Assembly (NCBI GenBank): GCA_030691435.1 | Contig: JAUYEK010000153.1 | Coordinates: forward strand, 1 to 7,857 | Origin: Sulfuricella sp. | Lineage (GTDB): Bacteria > Pseudomonadota > Gammaproteobacteria > Burkholderiales > Sulfuricellaceae | Direction: 5' to 3' | Length of the DNA: 7,857 nucleotides | Part shown: one piece after another, positions 1 through 6,181 of the stretch | Position numbering within the stretch: position 1 is the stretch's first letter | How the letters are laid out: each line of letters starts with the position of its first letter | The notes under the pieces: generated by a model | Told to the model about the DNA's origin: nothing | The model's input: only the letters and a program-made list of their open reading frames with translations | Databases searched by the model: none | Made by a program: the position numbers and the translations under genes

Positions 1-426
<426 letters not shown>

Positions 427-559
427 TTTAACCCAGAATGTCCATTGGAATGCTCGTGCATGTAGGAGCGCCGCCCTCGGCGCGAATGCGGACGCAAATC
501 GCGGCGAGGGCGCCGCTCCCACAGCGGCGTTTTGACCCTAATGGATAATTTGGGTTTAA
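427..559. repeat. Nested inverted repeat: REP doublet (REPIN/BIME-like) inside longer AT-richer arms
   Basis: Two REP-like units face each other. The left unit (about 461-485) has a GTAGGAG head and a perfect hairpin, stem 468-473 with 478-483 and loop CCCT. The right unit (about 499-523) is inverted, with a perfect hairpin 501-506 with 511-516, loop AGGG, and the head GTGGGAG on the minus strand. They are enclosed by longer outer arms, 427-446 and 540-559, which pair at 16 of 20 positions and contain TTTAACCC and GGGTTTAA. The whole element begins directly after the lysS stop. Known REP elements of proteobacteria have this head-plus-hairpin form and are spread by RAYT (TnpA-REP) transposases. 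No such gene is in the window. Confidence 0.8.
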
Positions 560-583
560 GTCCTAAGTCGCAACAGGCTATAC

Positions 584-610
584 AGGGCGTCCTTCTGGGC
601 GCCCTTTTTT
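584..610 (+). terminator. Intrinsic (rho-independent) terminator of lysS
   Basis: A 6-bp GC-rich stem, AGGGCG (584-589) with CGCCCT (600-605), encloses a 10-base loop and runs into six T residues (605-610). It lies 157 bases past the lysS stop with no gene in between. On the minus strand the same hairpin lacks a following T run, so it works for rightward transcription only. The REP doublet upstream could add a second RNA fold at the 3' end of the lysS message. Confidence 0.85.
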
Positions 611-681
611 ATTACCCACATTTAATAACCCGGCATCGCTGACAAACGTTATCTCCTTACAGTGCCAATAAAGTTGCTTGC
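611..681. other. Intergenic stretch with no recognised feature
   Basis: The full non-coding gap between lysS and the next gene is 427-754. The part before this stretch is the palindromic element and terminator, and the part after it is the promoter region. In 611-681 I see only AT-richer sequence, with no start codon plus ribosome site, no tRNA-like cloverleaf and no convincing stem. It may contain upstream promoter sequence for the following gene. Confidence 0.5.
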
Positions 682-716
682 TTGTCGACACCCATTCGAC
701 TAATCATAAATAGTCG
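682..716 (+). promoter_or_regulatory. Putative promoter with overlapping palindrome, upstream of the 101-aa membrane protein
   Basis: TTGTCG (682-687) could serve as -35 and CATAAA (705-710) as -10, 17 bp apart. Each matches the sigma-70 consensus at 4 of 6 positions, so the promoter would be weak. A perfect inverted repeat, CGACTA (697-702) and TAGTCG (711-716) with an 8-base spacer, spans the proposed -10 element, as an operator would. A related TCGAC also sits at 685-689, in the -35 region. I know of no named regulator for this site. The promoter itself is inferred from position between a terminator and a gene with a good ribosome site. Confidence 0.4.
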
Positions 717-754
717 GCGCACGGATATTTACCTACTACCCGGAGAATTACGTC

Positions 755-1060
755 ATGTCAGAACCAGCCAGCAAAACCAGTCCCTTCATCATCGCCGCAT
801 CCATCGCGGTGATCATCGCCAGCATCGTGGGGGTCGGCGCCATGACCGGCCTGATTCCAGGCCGTGAATCAAAACCCGAAGTTCCCGCCGTGACTGCGAC
901 CAGCCAGACGGCGGGAATGTCCGCATCTCCGACTCAGCCAACGACCGGCGCTGAGGCCAAGCCAATCGCGGAGGACAAAGCGGCCGTGGCACAGCCCGAG
1001 CCTGCCTTCGCCATCGGCGACAAGGTGAAGATCATCGACGGCGCATTGGTGCGCAATTAG
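755..1060 (+). CDS. 101-aa single-pass membrane protein; possibly an internally deleted 17-kDa-antigen-like protein
   Basis: The start ATG is supported by GGAG at 742-745, nine bases upstream. Residues 1-10 are short and polar. Residues 11-34 are hydrophobic and Gly/Ala-rich (for example IIASIVGVGAMTGLIPG) and should form one membrane helix. Residues 38-84 are a Pro/Ala/Thr/Glu-rich linker of low complexity, and residues 85-101 are a compact tail, FAIGDKVKIIDGALVRN. From memory, betaproteobacterial glycine-zipper (17 kDa surface antigen-like) proteins share this N-terminal helix and a similar GD.V...G tail, but have a Cys-containing and Gly-zipper middle of about 100 residues that is absent here. 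The tail also recalls a KOW/SH3-like strand. It is likely anchored in the inner membrane with the linker in the periplasm. The function is unknown. It has its own promoter and converges on the minus-strand operon. Confidence 0.72.
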   Translation: MSEPASKTSPFIIAASIAVIIASIVGVGAMTGLIPGRESKPEVPAVTATSQTAGMSASPTQPTTGAEAKPIAEDKAAVAQPEPAFAIGDKVKIIDGALVRN

Positions 1061-1194
1061 TTAGCCCAATTCAGCGAGGAGGCGCGGCGGAATGTGTGGA
1101 TGATGTAAAGTCCAGTTGAATACGGCCGCCCTCCCCCCAGCATATCGAACTTCAGATCGAGAACATGACCTGCGCCGCGCGGACTGCAGGGTAC
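1061..1194. other. Convergent intergenic region without a visible terminator
   Basis: The plus-strand 101-aa gene and the minus-strand operon end toward each other across 134 bases. I find no hairpin followed by a T run in either direction. Short dyads such as CCTGC...GCAGG lack T tracts. The only coding-like content is the HMA-like fragment at 1138-1188. Confidence 0.5.
1138..1188 (+). pseudogene. Possible remnant of a CopZ/CopA N-terminal HMA domain
   Basis: Frame 1 from 1138 reads QHIELQIENMTCAARTAG. This closely resembles the first strand and metal loop of copper HMA domains, I.L.IEGMTCAAC, but the second cysteine is replaced by Arg. No start codon or ribosome site precedes it in frame, a TGA lies in frame at 1117-1119, and the resemblance ends after about 15 codons. 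It is not a copy of the HMA domain in the nearby ATPase, which reads AVEGMTCASC. The simplest reading is a decayed 5' end of a second copper chaperone or ATPase gene. A chance match in so short a stretch cannot be excluded. Confidence 0.4.
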
Positions 1195-1689
1195 TCAGAA
1201 TTTCCCTTTATCGACTTTGGCCACTAATTCCGGCGTCACCTGTTCAAAGGTGAATATCCCTCGGCCCTTATGATCCTTGAGGAATTCCTCCGCATCGGCG
1301 CGCGTTTCCAGCGGCACCAGTTCGTGTCCCATCGGGCCAGGCACGTCCGATCCGATAACGTAAAACGCCTTGCGCGCATCGACTCTGGCAAGACCGTAGA
1401 ATTCGGTGACGTAGAGGCCTGCGAGGTCTTCCTTGCGGTGGCCGGGCGCGTATTTTTCCAGCTCATGCAAATACTTGAACATGTCCTTGGCCCCGTCGAA
1501 GAAGTGGGCGTGGCCATCCTTGTATAGCGCCACGGCGACCCAGTTGGGATATTTCGACACCAGCATGCCGCAAACCGGACACAGATCCTTCGCGCCCGGC
1601 TTGGGAATGGCGACGTCCCCCTGGGCGGCGGCTGCCGCCGCCCAGAAGACAAACAGCAAAATGGCGAATAGGCGTTTGCTTAACGTCAC
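1195..1689 (-). CDS. NosL-family periplasmic copper-binding protein (second of a tandem pair)
   Basis: A 164-residue exported protein. Residues 1-22 look like a Sec signal peptide (KRLFAILLFVFWAAAAAA followed by QG). There is no lipobox cysteine, whereas classical NosL is a lipoprotein. The NosL hallmark CPVCGM is at 37-42, followed by KYPNWVAVALYKDGHAHFFDGA, and the family's MGHELVPLETRADAEEFLKDH segment is at 120-140. NosL proteins bind Cu(I) and, in denitrifiers, help load the copper centre of N2O reductase; no nosZ is visible here. The start is GTG at 1687-1689, four bases after the stop of the preceding gene. Its ribosome site is weak, so translation is probably coupled. No convincing terminator follows the stop at 1195. 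Confidence 0.88.
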   Translation of the reverse strand: MTLSKRLFAILLFVFWAAAAAAQGDVAIPKPGAKDLCPVCGMLVSKYPNWVAVALYKDGHAHFFDGAKDMFKYLHELEKYAPGHRKEDLAGLYVTEFYGLARVDARKAFYVIGSDVPGPMGHELVPLETRADAEEFLKDHKGRGIFTFEQVTPELVAKVDKGKF

Positions 1690-1693
1690 GCTA

Positions 1694-2293
1694 TCAGCCC
1701 TGCTTCTGCATCATCTTCTTGCGCCGTTCCTCGCGGTTCTTGCGGATCATCGCCACGTCCTGCGCCATGTCGGTGTAGGCGGCGAGCAGGGCCTTGTCAA
1801 AATTGCCCAGTTCTCCGCCGTTGGCCGCCTGCGCTGCCTTGGCCGCTTCCTCGCCGGCGTAGGCGACCTTGCTGCGCTTGGTCATCACCCCCTTGATCTG
1901 GCTGCCGATCAGGAATGTCGCCTTGTCCACCTCGACCAGCGGCTTGATTTCGGCGACGGAGGCGTTATCGGCGACGTAGATCGCTTTCGGTTCGCGGTCA
2001 ACGTTGAGCGAAAGGCTGATCGCCGCGCAGTGCAGCGAGCAGGTACCGTCGGCCAGATCGTCGCTGTAATGCACCAACATGCGGGAATGGTGGTACTGCT
2101 TGCGATCCATGCCGCAATAGGGACACTTCGGATGCTTCTCGATGTCGTTTTCGGCGGCCTTGGGATCGGGTGCTTTTTTCGGCAGGAATTGCGCCGGGGT
2201 GCCGTCGCCTGGGCAGGCCTCGGCGGCGCGCGCCGGCATGACGGCAAAGGCCGCAGTGGCAATGGACAGTTTCAGCAGGTCACGTCGTTTCAT
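1694..2293 (-). CDS. NosL-like copper-binding protein with Tat-like signal (first of a tandem pair)
   Basis: A 199-residue exported protein. The start at 2293 is chosen over an in-frame upstream start at 2365 because AAGGAG sits six bases before it and a signal peptide begins there. That peptide, MKRRDLLKLSIATAAFAVMPARA, has a twin-arginine-like RRDLLK and an ARA cleavage site. Potential metal ligands are CPYCGM at 57-62, H68, H69, H75 and a C85-SLH-C89 motif. The C-terminal end (183-199) is rich in Arg, Lys and Met. The CPxCGM core and the later FLIGSQIKGVMTKRSKVAY segment fit the NosL superfamily. Compared with its neighbour it has an extra C..HC site and a longer tail, so the two genes are old paralogues rather than a recent duplication. 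It probably receives, stores or passes on Cu(I) in the periplasm. Confidence 0.85.
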   Translation of the reverse strand: MKRRDLLKLSIATAAFAVMPARAAEACPGDGTPAQFLPKKAPDPKAAENDIEKHPKCPYCGMDRKQYHHSRMLVHYSDDLADGTCSLHCAAISLSLNVDREPKAIYVADNASVAEIKPLVEVDKATFLIGSQIKGVMTKRSKVAYAGEEAAKAAQAANGGELGNFDKALLAAYTDMAQDVAMIRKNREERRKKMMQKQG

Positions 2294-2299
2294 GGTTTT

Positions 2300-2305
2300 C
2301 TCCTT
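2300..2305 (-). promoter_or_regulatory. Ribosome binding site fixing the start of the first NosL-like gene
   Basis: On the minus strand this reads AAGGAG and lies six bases before the ATG at 2293. It decides against the upstream in-frame start at 2365, which would add 24 non-conserved residues and place the signal peptide internally. Confidence 0.85.
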
Positions 2306-2324
2306 AGCAAATTGACACGTTGAA

Positions 2325-2352
2325 ATCATACTCGAGGGGTACGCAGTTGCAA
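2325..2352 (-). promoter_or_regulatory. Putative sigma-70 promoter for the two NosL-like genes
   Basis: On the minus strand TTGCAA (2347-2352, 4 of 6 to consensus) is followed after 16 bp by TATGAT (2325-2330, 5 of 6). A transcript would begin near 2318, about 25 bases ahead of the start codon, leaving room for the ribosome site. It lies in the 85-base gap between the DsbD_2-like gene and the NosL pair. The spacer is 16 bp and lacks the dyad of MerR/CueR-type copper promoters, which also need 19-20 bp. I therefore see no evidence for CueR control. Confidence 0.5.
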
Positions 2353-2378
2353 TGACAATGCGCAATTCACCATGGCCG

Positions 2379-3077
2379 TCACCAGTTCGCCAGATTGCGC
2401 ATCACGCTGTAATAGGCGAGGCCTTGCCACAGCGTGGAAAGGCCGAGCGCGATGACGAACAGCGCCGCGCCGCGCAGCAGCCAGCCGCGCGTTTTCGCTC
2501 CCAGCCGGCCGAACAGGAAGCTGGCCGCGAGCATCGACGGCAATGTGCCCGCGCCAAAGGCCAGCAACAGCAGACCTCCTTCGACCGGACTGGGTGCGGT
2601 GGTGGCTTGCACCGCCATCGCCATGGTCATCGAACACGGCATCAGGCCGTTGAGCGCACCCCCGATAGAAGCGCCTGCCACCGGGCCGCGCTGGGTGGCG
2701 GCAGCGAATTGTTTGCGCAACCAGGCAAGGGGCGCGAAGCGCAGGGTGTTGCGCACCGGCGACAAGCCCAACAGATCGAAACCGAGCAAGATGACCACCA
2801 GTCCAGCGAGAATCTGCAGGATGCCCTGTGCCTTGCCGATGATGCCGGTCTGCACCAGCACAGCGCCCAAGCTGGCGGCGACCAGACCGATCAGGCCGTA
2901 AACCGAAACGCGGGCGGCGTGGTAGGCGAGATAAGGCGCATAGGCCTTGGCGCCGAGGCGCAGGAAGAAGCCCGACACCAGGCTGCCGCACATGCCGATA
3001 CAGTGGCCGCTGCCGAGGATGCCGGCCATGAAGGCGAGCCAGTAGGAGAATTCGGCGACGTGGTGGGCGTGCTCCAT
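2379..3077 (-). CDS. TauE/SafE-like (DsbD_2-type) six-helix membrane protein
   Basis: A 232-residue polytopic inner-membrane protein of the 'sulfite exporter TauE/SafE' or DsbD_2 (CcdA-like) group, often found beside copper ATPases and cytochrome oxidase assembly genes. The N-terminus MEHAHH carries three His residues. The first membrane helix contains GSGHCIGMCG (23-31; Cys26 and Cys30). A second conserved point is GLMPCSMTMAMA (144-155; Cys148), where relatives commonly have PCG. About six hydrophobic segments can be placed: 11-38, 55-80, 84-105, 132-156, 166-192 and 199-222. In relatives the Cys pair is thought to handle metal or carry thiol electrons across the membrane; sulfite export is doubtful. 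The start is six bases after the ATPase stop, with only a weak ribosome site, so the two genes are probably co-translated. Confidence 0.85.
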   Translation of the reverse strand: MEHAHHVAEFSYWLAFMAGILGSGHCIGMCGSLVSGFFLRLGAKAYAPYLAYHAARVSVYGLIGLVAASLGAVLVQTGIIGKAQGILQILAGLVVILLGFDLLGLSPVRNTLRFAPLAWLRKQFAAATQRGPVAGASIGGALNGLMPCSMTMAMAVQATTAPSPVEGGLLLLAFGAGTLPSMLAASFLFGRLGAKTRGWLLRGAALFVIALGLSTLWQGLAYYSVMRNLANW

Positions 3078-3083
3078 GAAATG

Positions 3084-5528
3084 CTATTCCCGTTGCAGCC
3101 GCAGCGAATTGGTGACCACCGAAACTGAGCTCATCGCCATCGCCGCCGAAGCGATCATCGGGCTGAGCCGCCCGGCGACCGCGACCGGGATCGAAACGGC
3201 ATTGTAGCCGAGCGCCCAGAACAGATTCTGGCGAATGATTTTCATGGTCCGCCGCGACAGCTCGATGGCGGCGGCGACGCGGGCGATGTCACCGCCCACC
3301 AGGGTGATGTCGGCGGCCTCCAGCGCGATGTCGGCGCCGCTGCCGATGGCAAAGCCAACGTCGGCGGCGGCGAGCGCCGGCGCGTCGTTGATGCCGTCAC
3401 CGATCATGCCGACGCGCTGCCCTTGCGCCTGCAAGTCGCGGATCAGCGCCAGCTTGTCGGCGGGAGTGGCGCGCGCCACGACACGATCGATCCCCACTTC
3501 GCGGGCGATGTGGCGGGCGGCGGCTTCGACATCGCCGGTGGCCATGATCGTCTCGATGCCGAGGTGGTGGAGCAGAGCGATCGCCGCTCGGGCGCCCTCT
3601 CGCGGTCGGTCGGCGATGGCGAACAGTGCCGCCGCCTTGCCGCCCAGTGCCACGAATACCGGGGTCTTGCCCTGATTGGCGAAAACCTCGGCCTGCTTGG
3701 CGAGGTCTCCCGGTGCGACGCCGTTTTCCGCAAGCCAGGCGGCGTTGCCGACGAGCAGGGAGCTCTTGCCGTGTTTGGCGCGCACGCCCCGCCCCGCCAG
3801 TGCCTCGAAGCCGCTGACCTTGGCCTCCACCACGTTGCGCTCGCGGCAATAGGCACCAATTGCCCGAGCCAGGAAATGTTCGGACTGGTTTTCCGCCGCC
3901 GCCACGATTGCGAGCAGCTTGAGGTCGTCGAGTCCGGAGGCATTGACGAAGTCGGTGACCGCGGGCTTGCCCTCGGTGATGGTGCCGGTCTTGTCGAACA
4001 CCACGGTGGTGAGTTTGGCGGCGGTTTCCAGCGCTTCGCCGTTGCGGATGTAGATGCCGCGTCGCGCGGCCTGGCCGGTGCCGACCATGATCGCGGTGGG
4101 CGTGGCCAGCCCCAAGGCGCAGGGGCAGGCGATCAGCAGCACGGCGACGGCATGGGCGAGCGCTCGCGGCAGGGGATGGCCGGCCAGCATCCAGCCGCCG
4201 AAGGTGAGTGCGGCGATGCCGCCGACTGCCGGCACGAAGCGCGCCGAGATGCGGTCGGCGAGTTTTTGCACCGGCAGCTTGGCGCCCTGGGCGTGGTCCA
4301 CCAGGTGGACGATGCCGGCCAGCACGGTGTTTCCGCCGACGGCGGTGACGCGCAGGGTGAAGCTGCCCATGCCGTTGAGGCAGCCGCCGATCACCGGGGC
4401 TTCGGGGGTTTTCGCCACCGGCAGGGATTCGCCGGTAATCAGCGCTTCATCGACGCTGGAGCGCCCTTCGAGCACCACGCCGTCGGTCGGGATGCGCTCG
4501 CCGGGGCGTACGCGCAGAATGTCGCCGACCACCACCTCGTCGATCGGCACCGTGAATTCGCACCCGTCGCGCAGGACGGTGGCAGTTTCTGGCTGCAATT
4601 CGATCAGTTTGCGGATGGCATCGCTGGCGCGGCCTTTGGCTTTTTCCTCCCAGTAGCGCCCGAGCAGGACGAAGGCGAGAATGCTGGCGGCGGCCTCGAA
4701 ATAGACGTGGTGATGCCGCCGCACCAAGCCGGGCAGGCTATAGACATAAGCCGCACCAGCGCCCAGCGCGATCAGGGTATCCATGTTGGCGGCGCGTTGC
4801 TGCGCCAGCATGCGTGCTTTTTTGAAGATTTCCGCACCGGGGCCGAACATCACCGCGCTGGTGAGCGCGAATTCGACCAGTCGCAACAGCGGGGAGCGGT
4901 GCATCACCATACCCAGCACTGCCACCGGCACGGCGAGCGTGGCGGCGACCTGAAGGCGGCGCTTGGCCTGCGCCAACAGCGCCCTTTCCCGCTCCACCAG
5001 CAAGCGGCGTTGCGCCAGCGTATCCATCGGACGCGGCGTGTAGCCGAGGCGGGCGACCAGGGCAGATACTTCCTCGCGCCCCAGCGTGCCGGCCACACTG
5101 GCGCTGCCGGCGGCATAATTGACACTGGCGCTTTTTACGCGCGGGTCTCGTTTCAGGCTCATTTCGATCAGCAGGGCGCAGGAGGCGCAGGTCATACCCT
5201 CCACCGCGACGGCGCATTCCTGCGCCGGGCCAGCGGGAGCGGCAACGGGCGGCGGTGCTGCCGGCTTGGCGGAGATGTTGCCGATCACCGCGTCGAGGAT
5301 GGCGAGCAGCCTGGCTTCCGGCAGGCGCGCCGAATCGTAGTGCAGCGTCACCGAACCGATCGCCGGCACACTGCGCACCCCCTTGATTTCAGGGCGCTTC
5401 CTGAGCAGGATTTCGAGGATGTAGCAGCGTTCCGGGTTCTTCGCCAGCAGCGGCGAAACGATGCGCAACCGTCGCGTCAGCCGGTGCGCCACGGTAAAGC
5501 GGACAGGAGCGGCGGTCGGGTCGCTCAT
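3084..5528 (-). CDS. copA: P1B-type heavy-metal (probably Cu+) ATPase with HMA_2 and HMA N-terminal domains
   Basis: An 814-residue ATP-driven metal pump of the inner membrane. Order of parts: residues 10-84, a ferredoxin-like HMA_2-type domain without CxxC (HRLTRRLRI.SPLL..NP, then GSVTLHYD). Residues 104-166, a classical HMA domain with GMTCASC (111-117). Then transmembrane helices from about 193; actuator TGES at 365-368; ion-binding CPC at 468-470 (ACPCALGLATP); phosphorylation site DKTGT at 512-516 (Asp512); nucleotide domain; and hinge GDGINDAP at 710-717. YN at 775-776 and MSS at 799-801 complete the Cu+ (P1B-1) signature. The usual SEHP of the nucleotide domain reads SEHF (549-552). 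The start overlaps the stop of the preceding gene as ATGA. The copA symbol reflects the core motifs; the exact role (export, enzyme loading or a fez-like compartment) is open. Confidence 0.95.
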   Translation of the reverse strand: MSDPTAAPVRFTVAHRLTRRLRIVSPLLAKNPERCYILEILLRKRPEIKGVRSVPAIGSVTLHYDSARLPEARLLAILDAVIGNISAKPAAPPPVAAPAGPAQECAVAVEGMTCASCALLIEMSLKRDPRVKSASVNYAAGSASVAGTLGREEVSALVARLGYTPRPMDTLAQRRLLVERERALLAQAKRRLQVAATLAVPVAVLGMVMHRSPLLRLVEFALTSAVMFGPGAEIFKKARMLAQQRAANMDTLIALGAGAAYVYSLPGLVRRHHHVYFEAAASILAFVLLGRYWEEKAKGRASDAIRKLIELQPETATVLRDGCEFTVPIDEVVVGDILRVRPGERIPTDGVVLEGRSSVDEALITGESLPVAKTPEAPVIGGCLNGMGSFTLRVTAVGGNTVLAGIVHLVDHAQGAKLPVQKLADRISARFVPAVGGIAALTFGGWMLAGHPLPRALAHAVAVLLIACPCALGLATPTAIMVGTGQAARRGIYIRNGEALETAAKLTTVVFDKTGTITEGKPAVTDFVNASGLDDLKLLAIVAAAENQSEHFLARAIGAYCRERNVVEAKVSGFEALAGRGVRAKHGKSSLLVGNAAWLAENGVAPGDLAKQAEVFANQGKTPVFVALGGKAAALFAIADRPREGARAAIALLHHLGIETIMATGDVEAAARHIAREVGIDRVVARATPADKLALIRDLQAQGQRVGMIGDGINDAPALAAADVGFAIGSGADIALEAADITLVGGDIARVAAAIELSRRTMKIIRQNLFWALGYNAVSIPVAVAGRLSPMIASAAMAMSSVSVVTNSLRLQRE

Positions 5529-6157
5529 GGTTTCTTGGCTGGCTGTTTGCGGTAGCGCACCAGCAGGAACACCAGGTAGAAGCTCGTCAGCCAGGCGTTA
5601 CGGTACTTGAACGGCTGCTTCAGCCACTTCTGGGTAATCAGGTCCCAGTGCACCTTAATCAGGTAGAAGATCACCAGATCGTTGGCAAAGTTGATGGCCG
5701 CCCGCTCGGAAAACACGTTCTGCATTTGGGGGTGGTAGGCCATGATCTGCTTCAACAGTTTTGCCTTGAACCGCCATTCCTCCACCTTGGTCTTGACCCG
5801 CTCGGTCTGGGCCTTGAACCAGGATATGGGGTTGGCGGCGCGCAGACGCTGCACCATGGAAGCGCCGACGGATTCCTGCGCCTTCAGCTTGTCCAGGGCG
5901 CCGAGCGCGCCGTGCAGGCCCCGCGCCACATCGTGCAGTTCGCAGGCGTGCGGATCGTAGAACACCGACAGCTTGCCTTGGCGGCGGTACAGGGTAACGC
6001 GATAGACGCCGGTCTGTCGCAGCAGGCTTTCTTCGATCGAAGTGGCGAAGGGCTCCGCGCAGAGCACGGCTGGAACGGTGAAACGCACGTGCCCGACGCC
6101 GCGATAGCGCACGACGATTTCCCGGGCGAGGGTTTCCGGACGGATAACGTCAGTCAT
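5525..6157 (-). CDS. HMA_2-type membrane-associated protein (metal-ATPase partner, FezC-like)
   Basis: A 210-residue protein with AGGAGG (6162-6167) four bases before its ATG. Residues 12-88 form an HMA-like ferredoxin fold without CxxC. GHVRFTVPAVL (22-32) corresponds to the GR.R..VP start, and GKLSVFYDP (61-69) to the G.V.V.YDP end, of HMA_2 domains. The same pattern occurs in residues 16-65 of the adjacent ATPase. A basic linker with likely helix (100-150, KAQTERVKTKVEEWRFKAK) follows, then two hydrophobic segments (about 157-175 and 188-201) and a Lys/Arg-rich end. Its stop overlaps the ATPase start as ATGA, so the two are made together and probably form a complex. Lacking a CxxC site, it is more likely structural or regulatory than a classical copper chaperone. 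The family assignment is from pattern memory. Confidence 0.75.
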   Translation of the reverse strand: MTDVIRPETLAREIVVRYRGVGHVRFTVPAVLCAEPFATSIEESLLRQTGVYRVTLYRRQGKLSVFYDPHACELHDVARGLHGALGALDKLKAQESVGASMVQRLRAANPISWFKAQTERVKTKVEEWRFKAKLLKQIMAYHPQMQNVFSERAAINFANDLVIFYLIKVHWDLITQKWLKQPFKYRNAWLTSFYLVFLLVRYRKQPAKKP

Positions 6158-6181
6158 GAGACCTCCTGCGAGATTCTGCCG

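Noticed and set aside
1078..1135. Possible hairpin between GGAGGCGCGGCGG and CGGCCGCCCTCC as a terminator
   Set aside because: Pairing is imperfect, the loop is about 30 bases and no T run follows in either direction.
1433..2323. A 296-codon plus-strand open frame opposite the two NosL genes
   Set aside because: It spans two clear NosL genes with signal peptides and CPxCGM motifs on the other strand; its protein is His/Arg/Gly-rich low-information sequence typical of an antisense shadow.
2331..2346. CueR/MerR-type copper operator in the promoter spacer of the NosL genes
   Set aside because: The spacer is 16 bp and has no dyad, whereas MerR-family activated promoters have a 19-20 bp spacer with an inverted repeat.
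2294..2365. Upstream in-frame start (2365) for the first NosL-like gene
   Set aside because: It would put a twin-arginine-like signal peptide at an internal position, and the AAGGAG at 2300-2305 clearly serves the ATG at 2293. The region also contains the promoter.
3423..5555. A 710-codon open frame on the plus strand opposite the ATPase gene
   Set aside because: It mirrors the GC-rich codon use of the ATPase, has no recognisable domain, membrane pattern or ribosome site, and the minus strand carries a complete P1B ATPase with all catalytic motifs.
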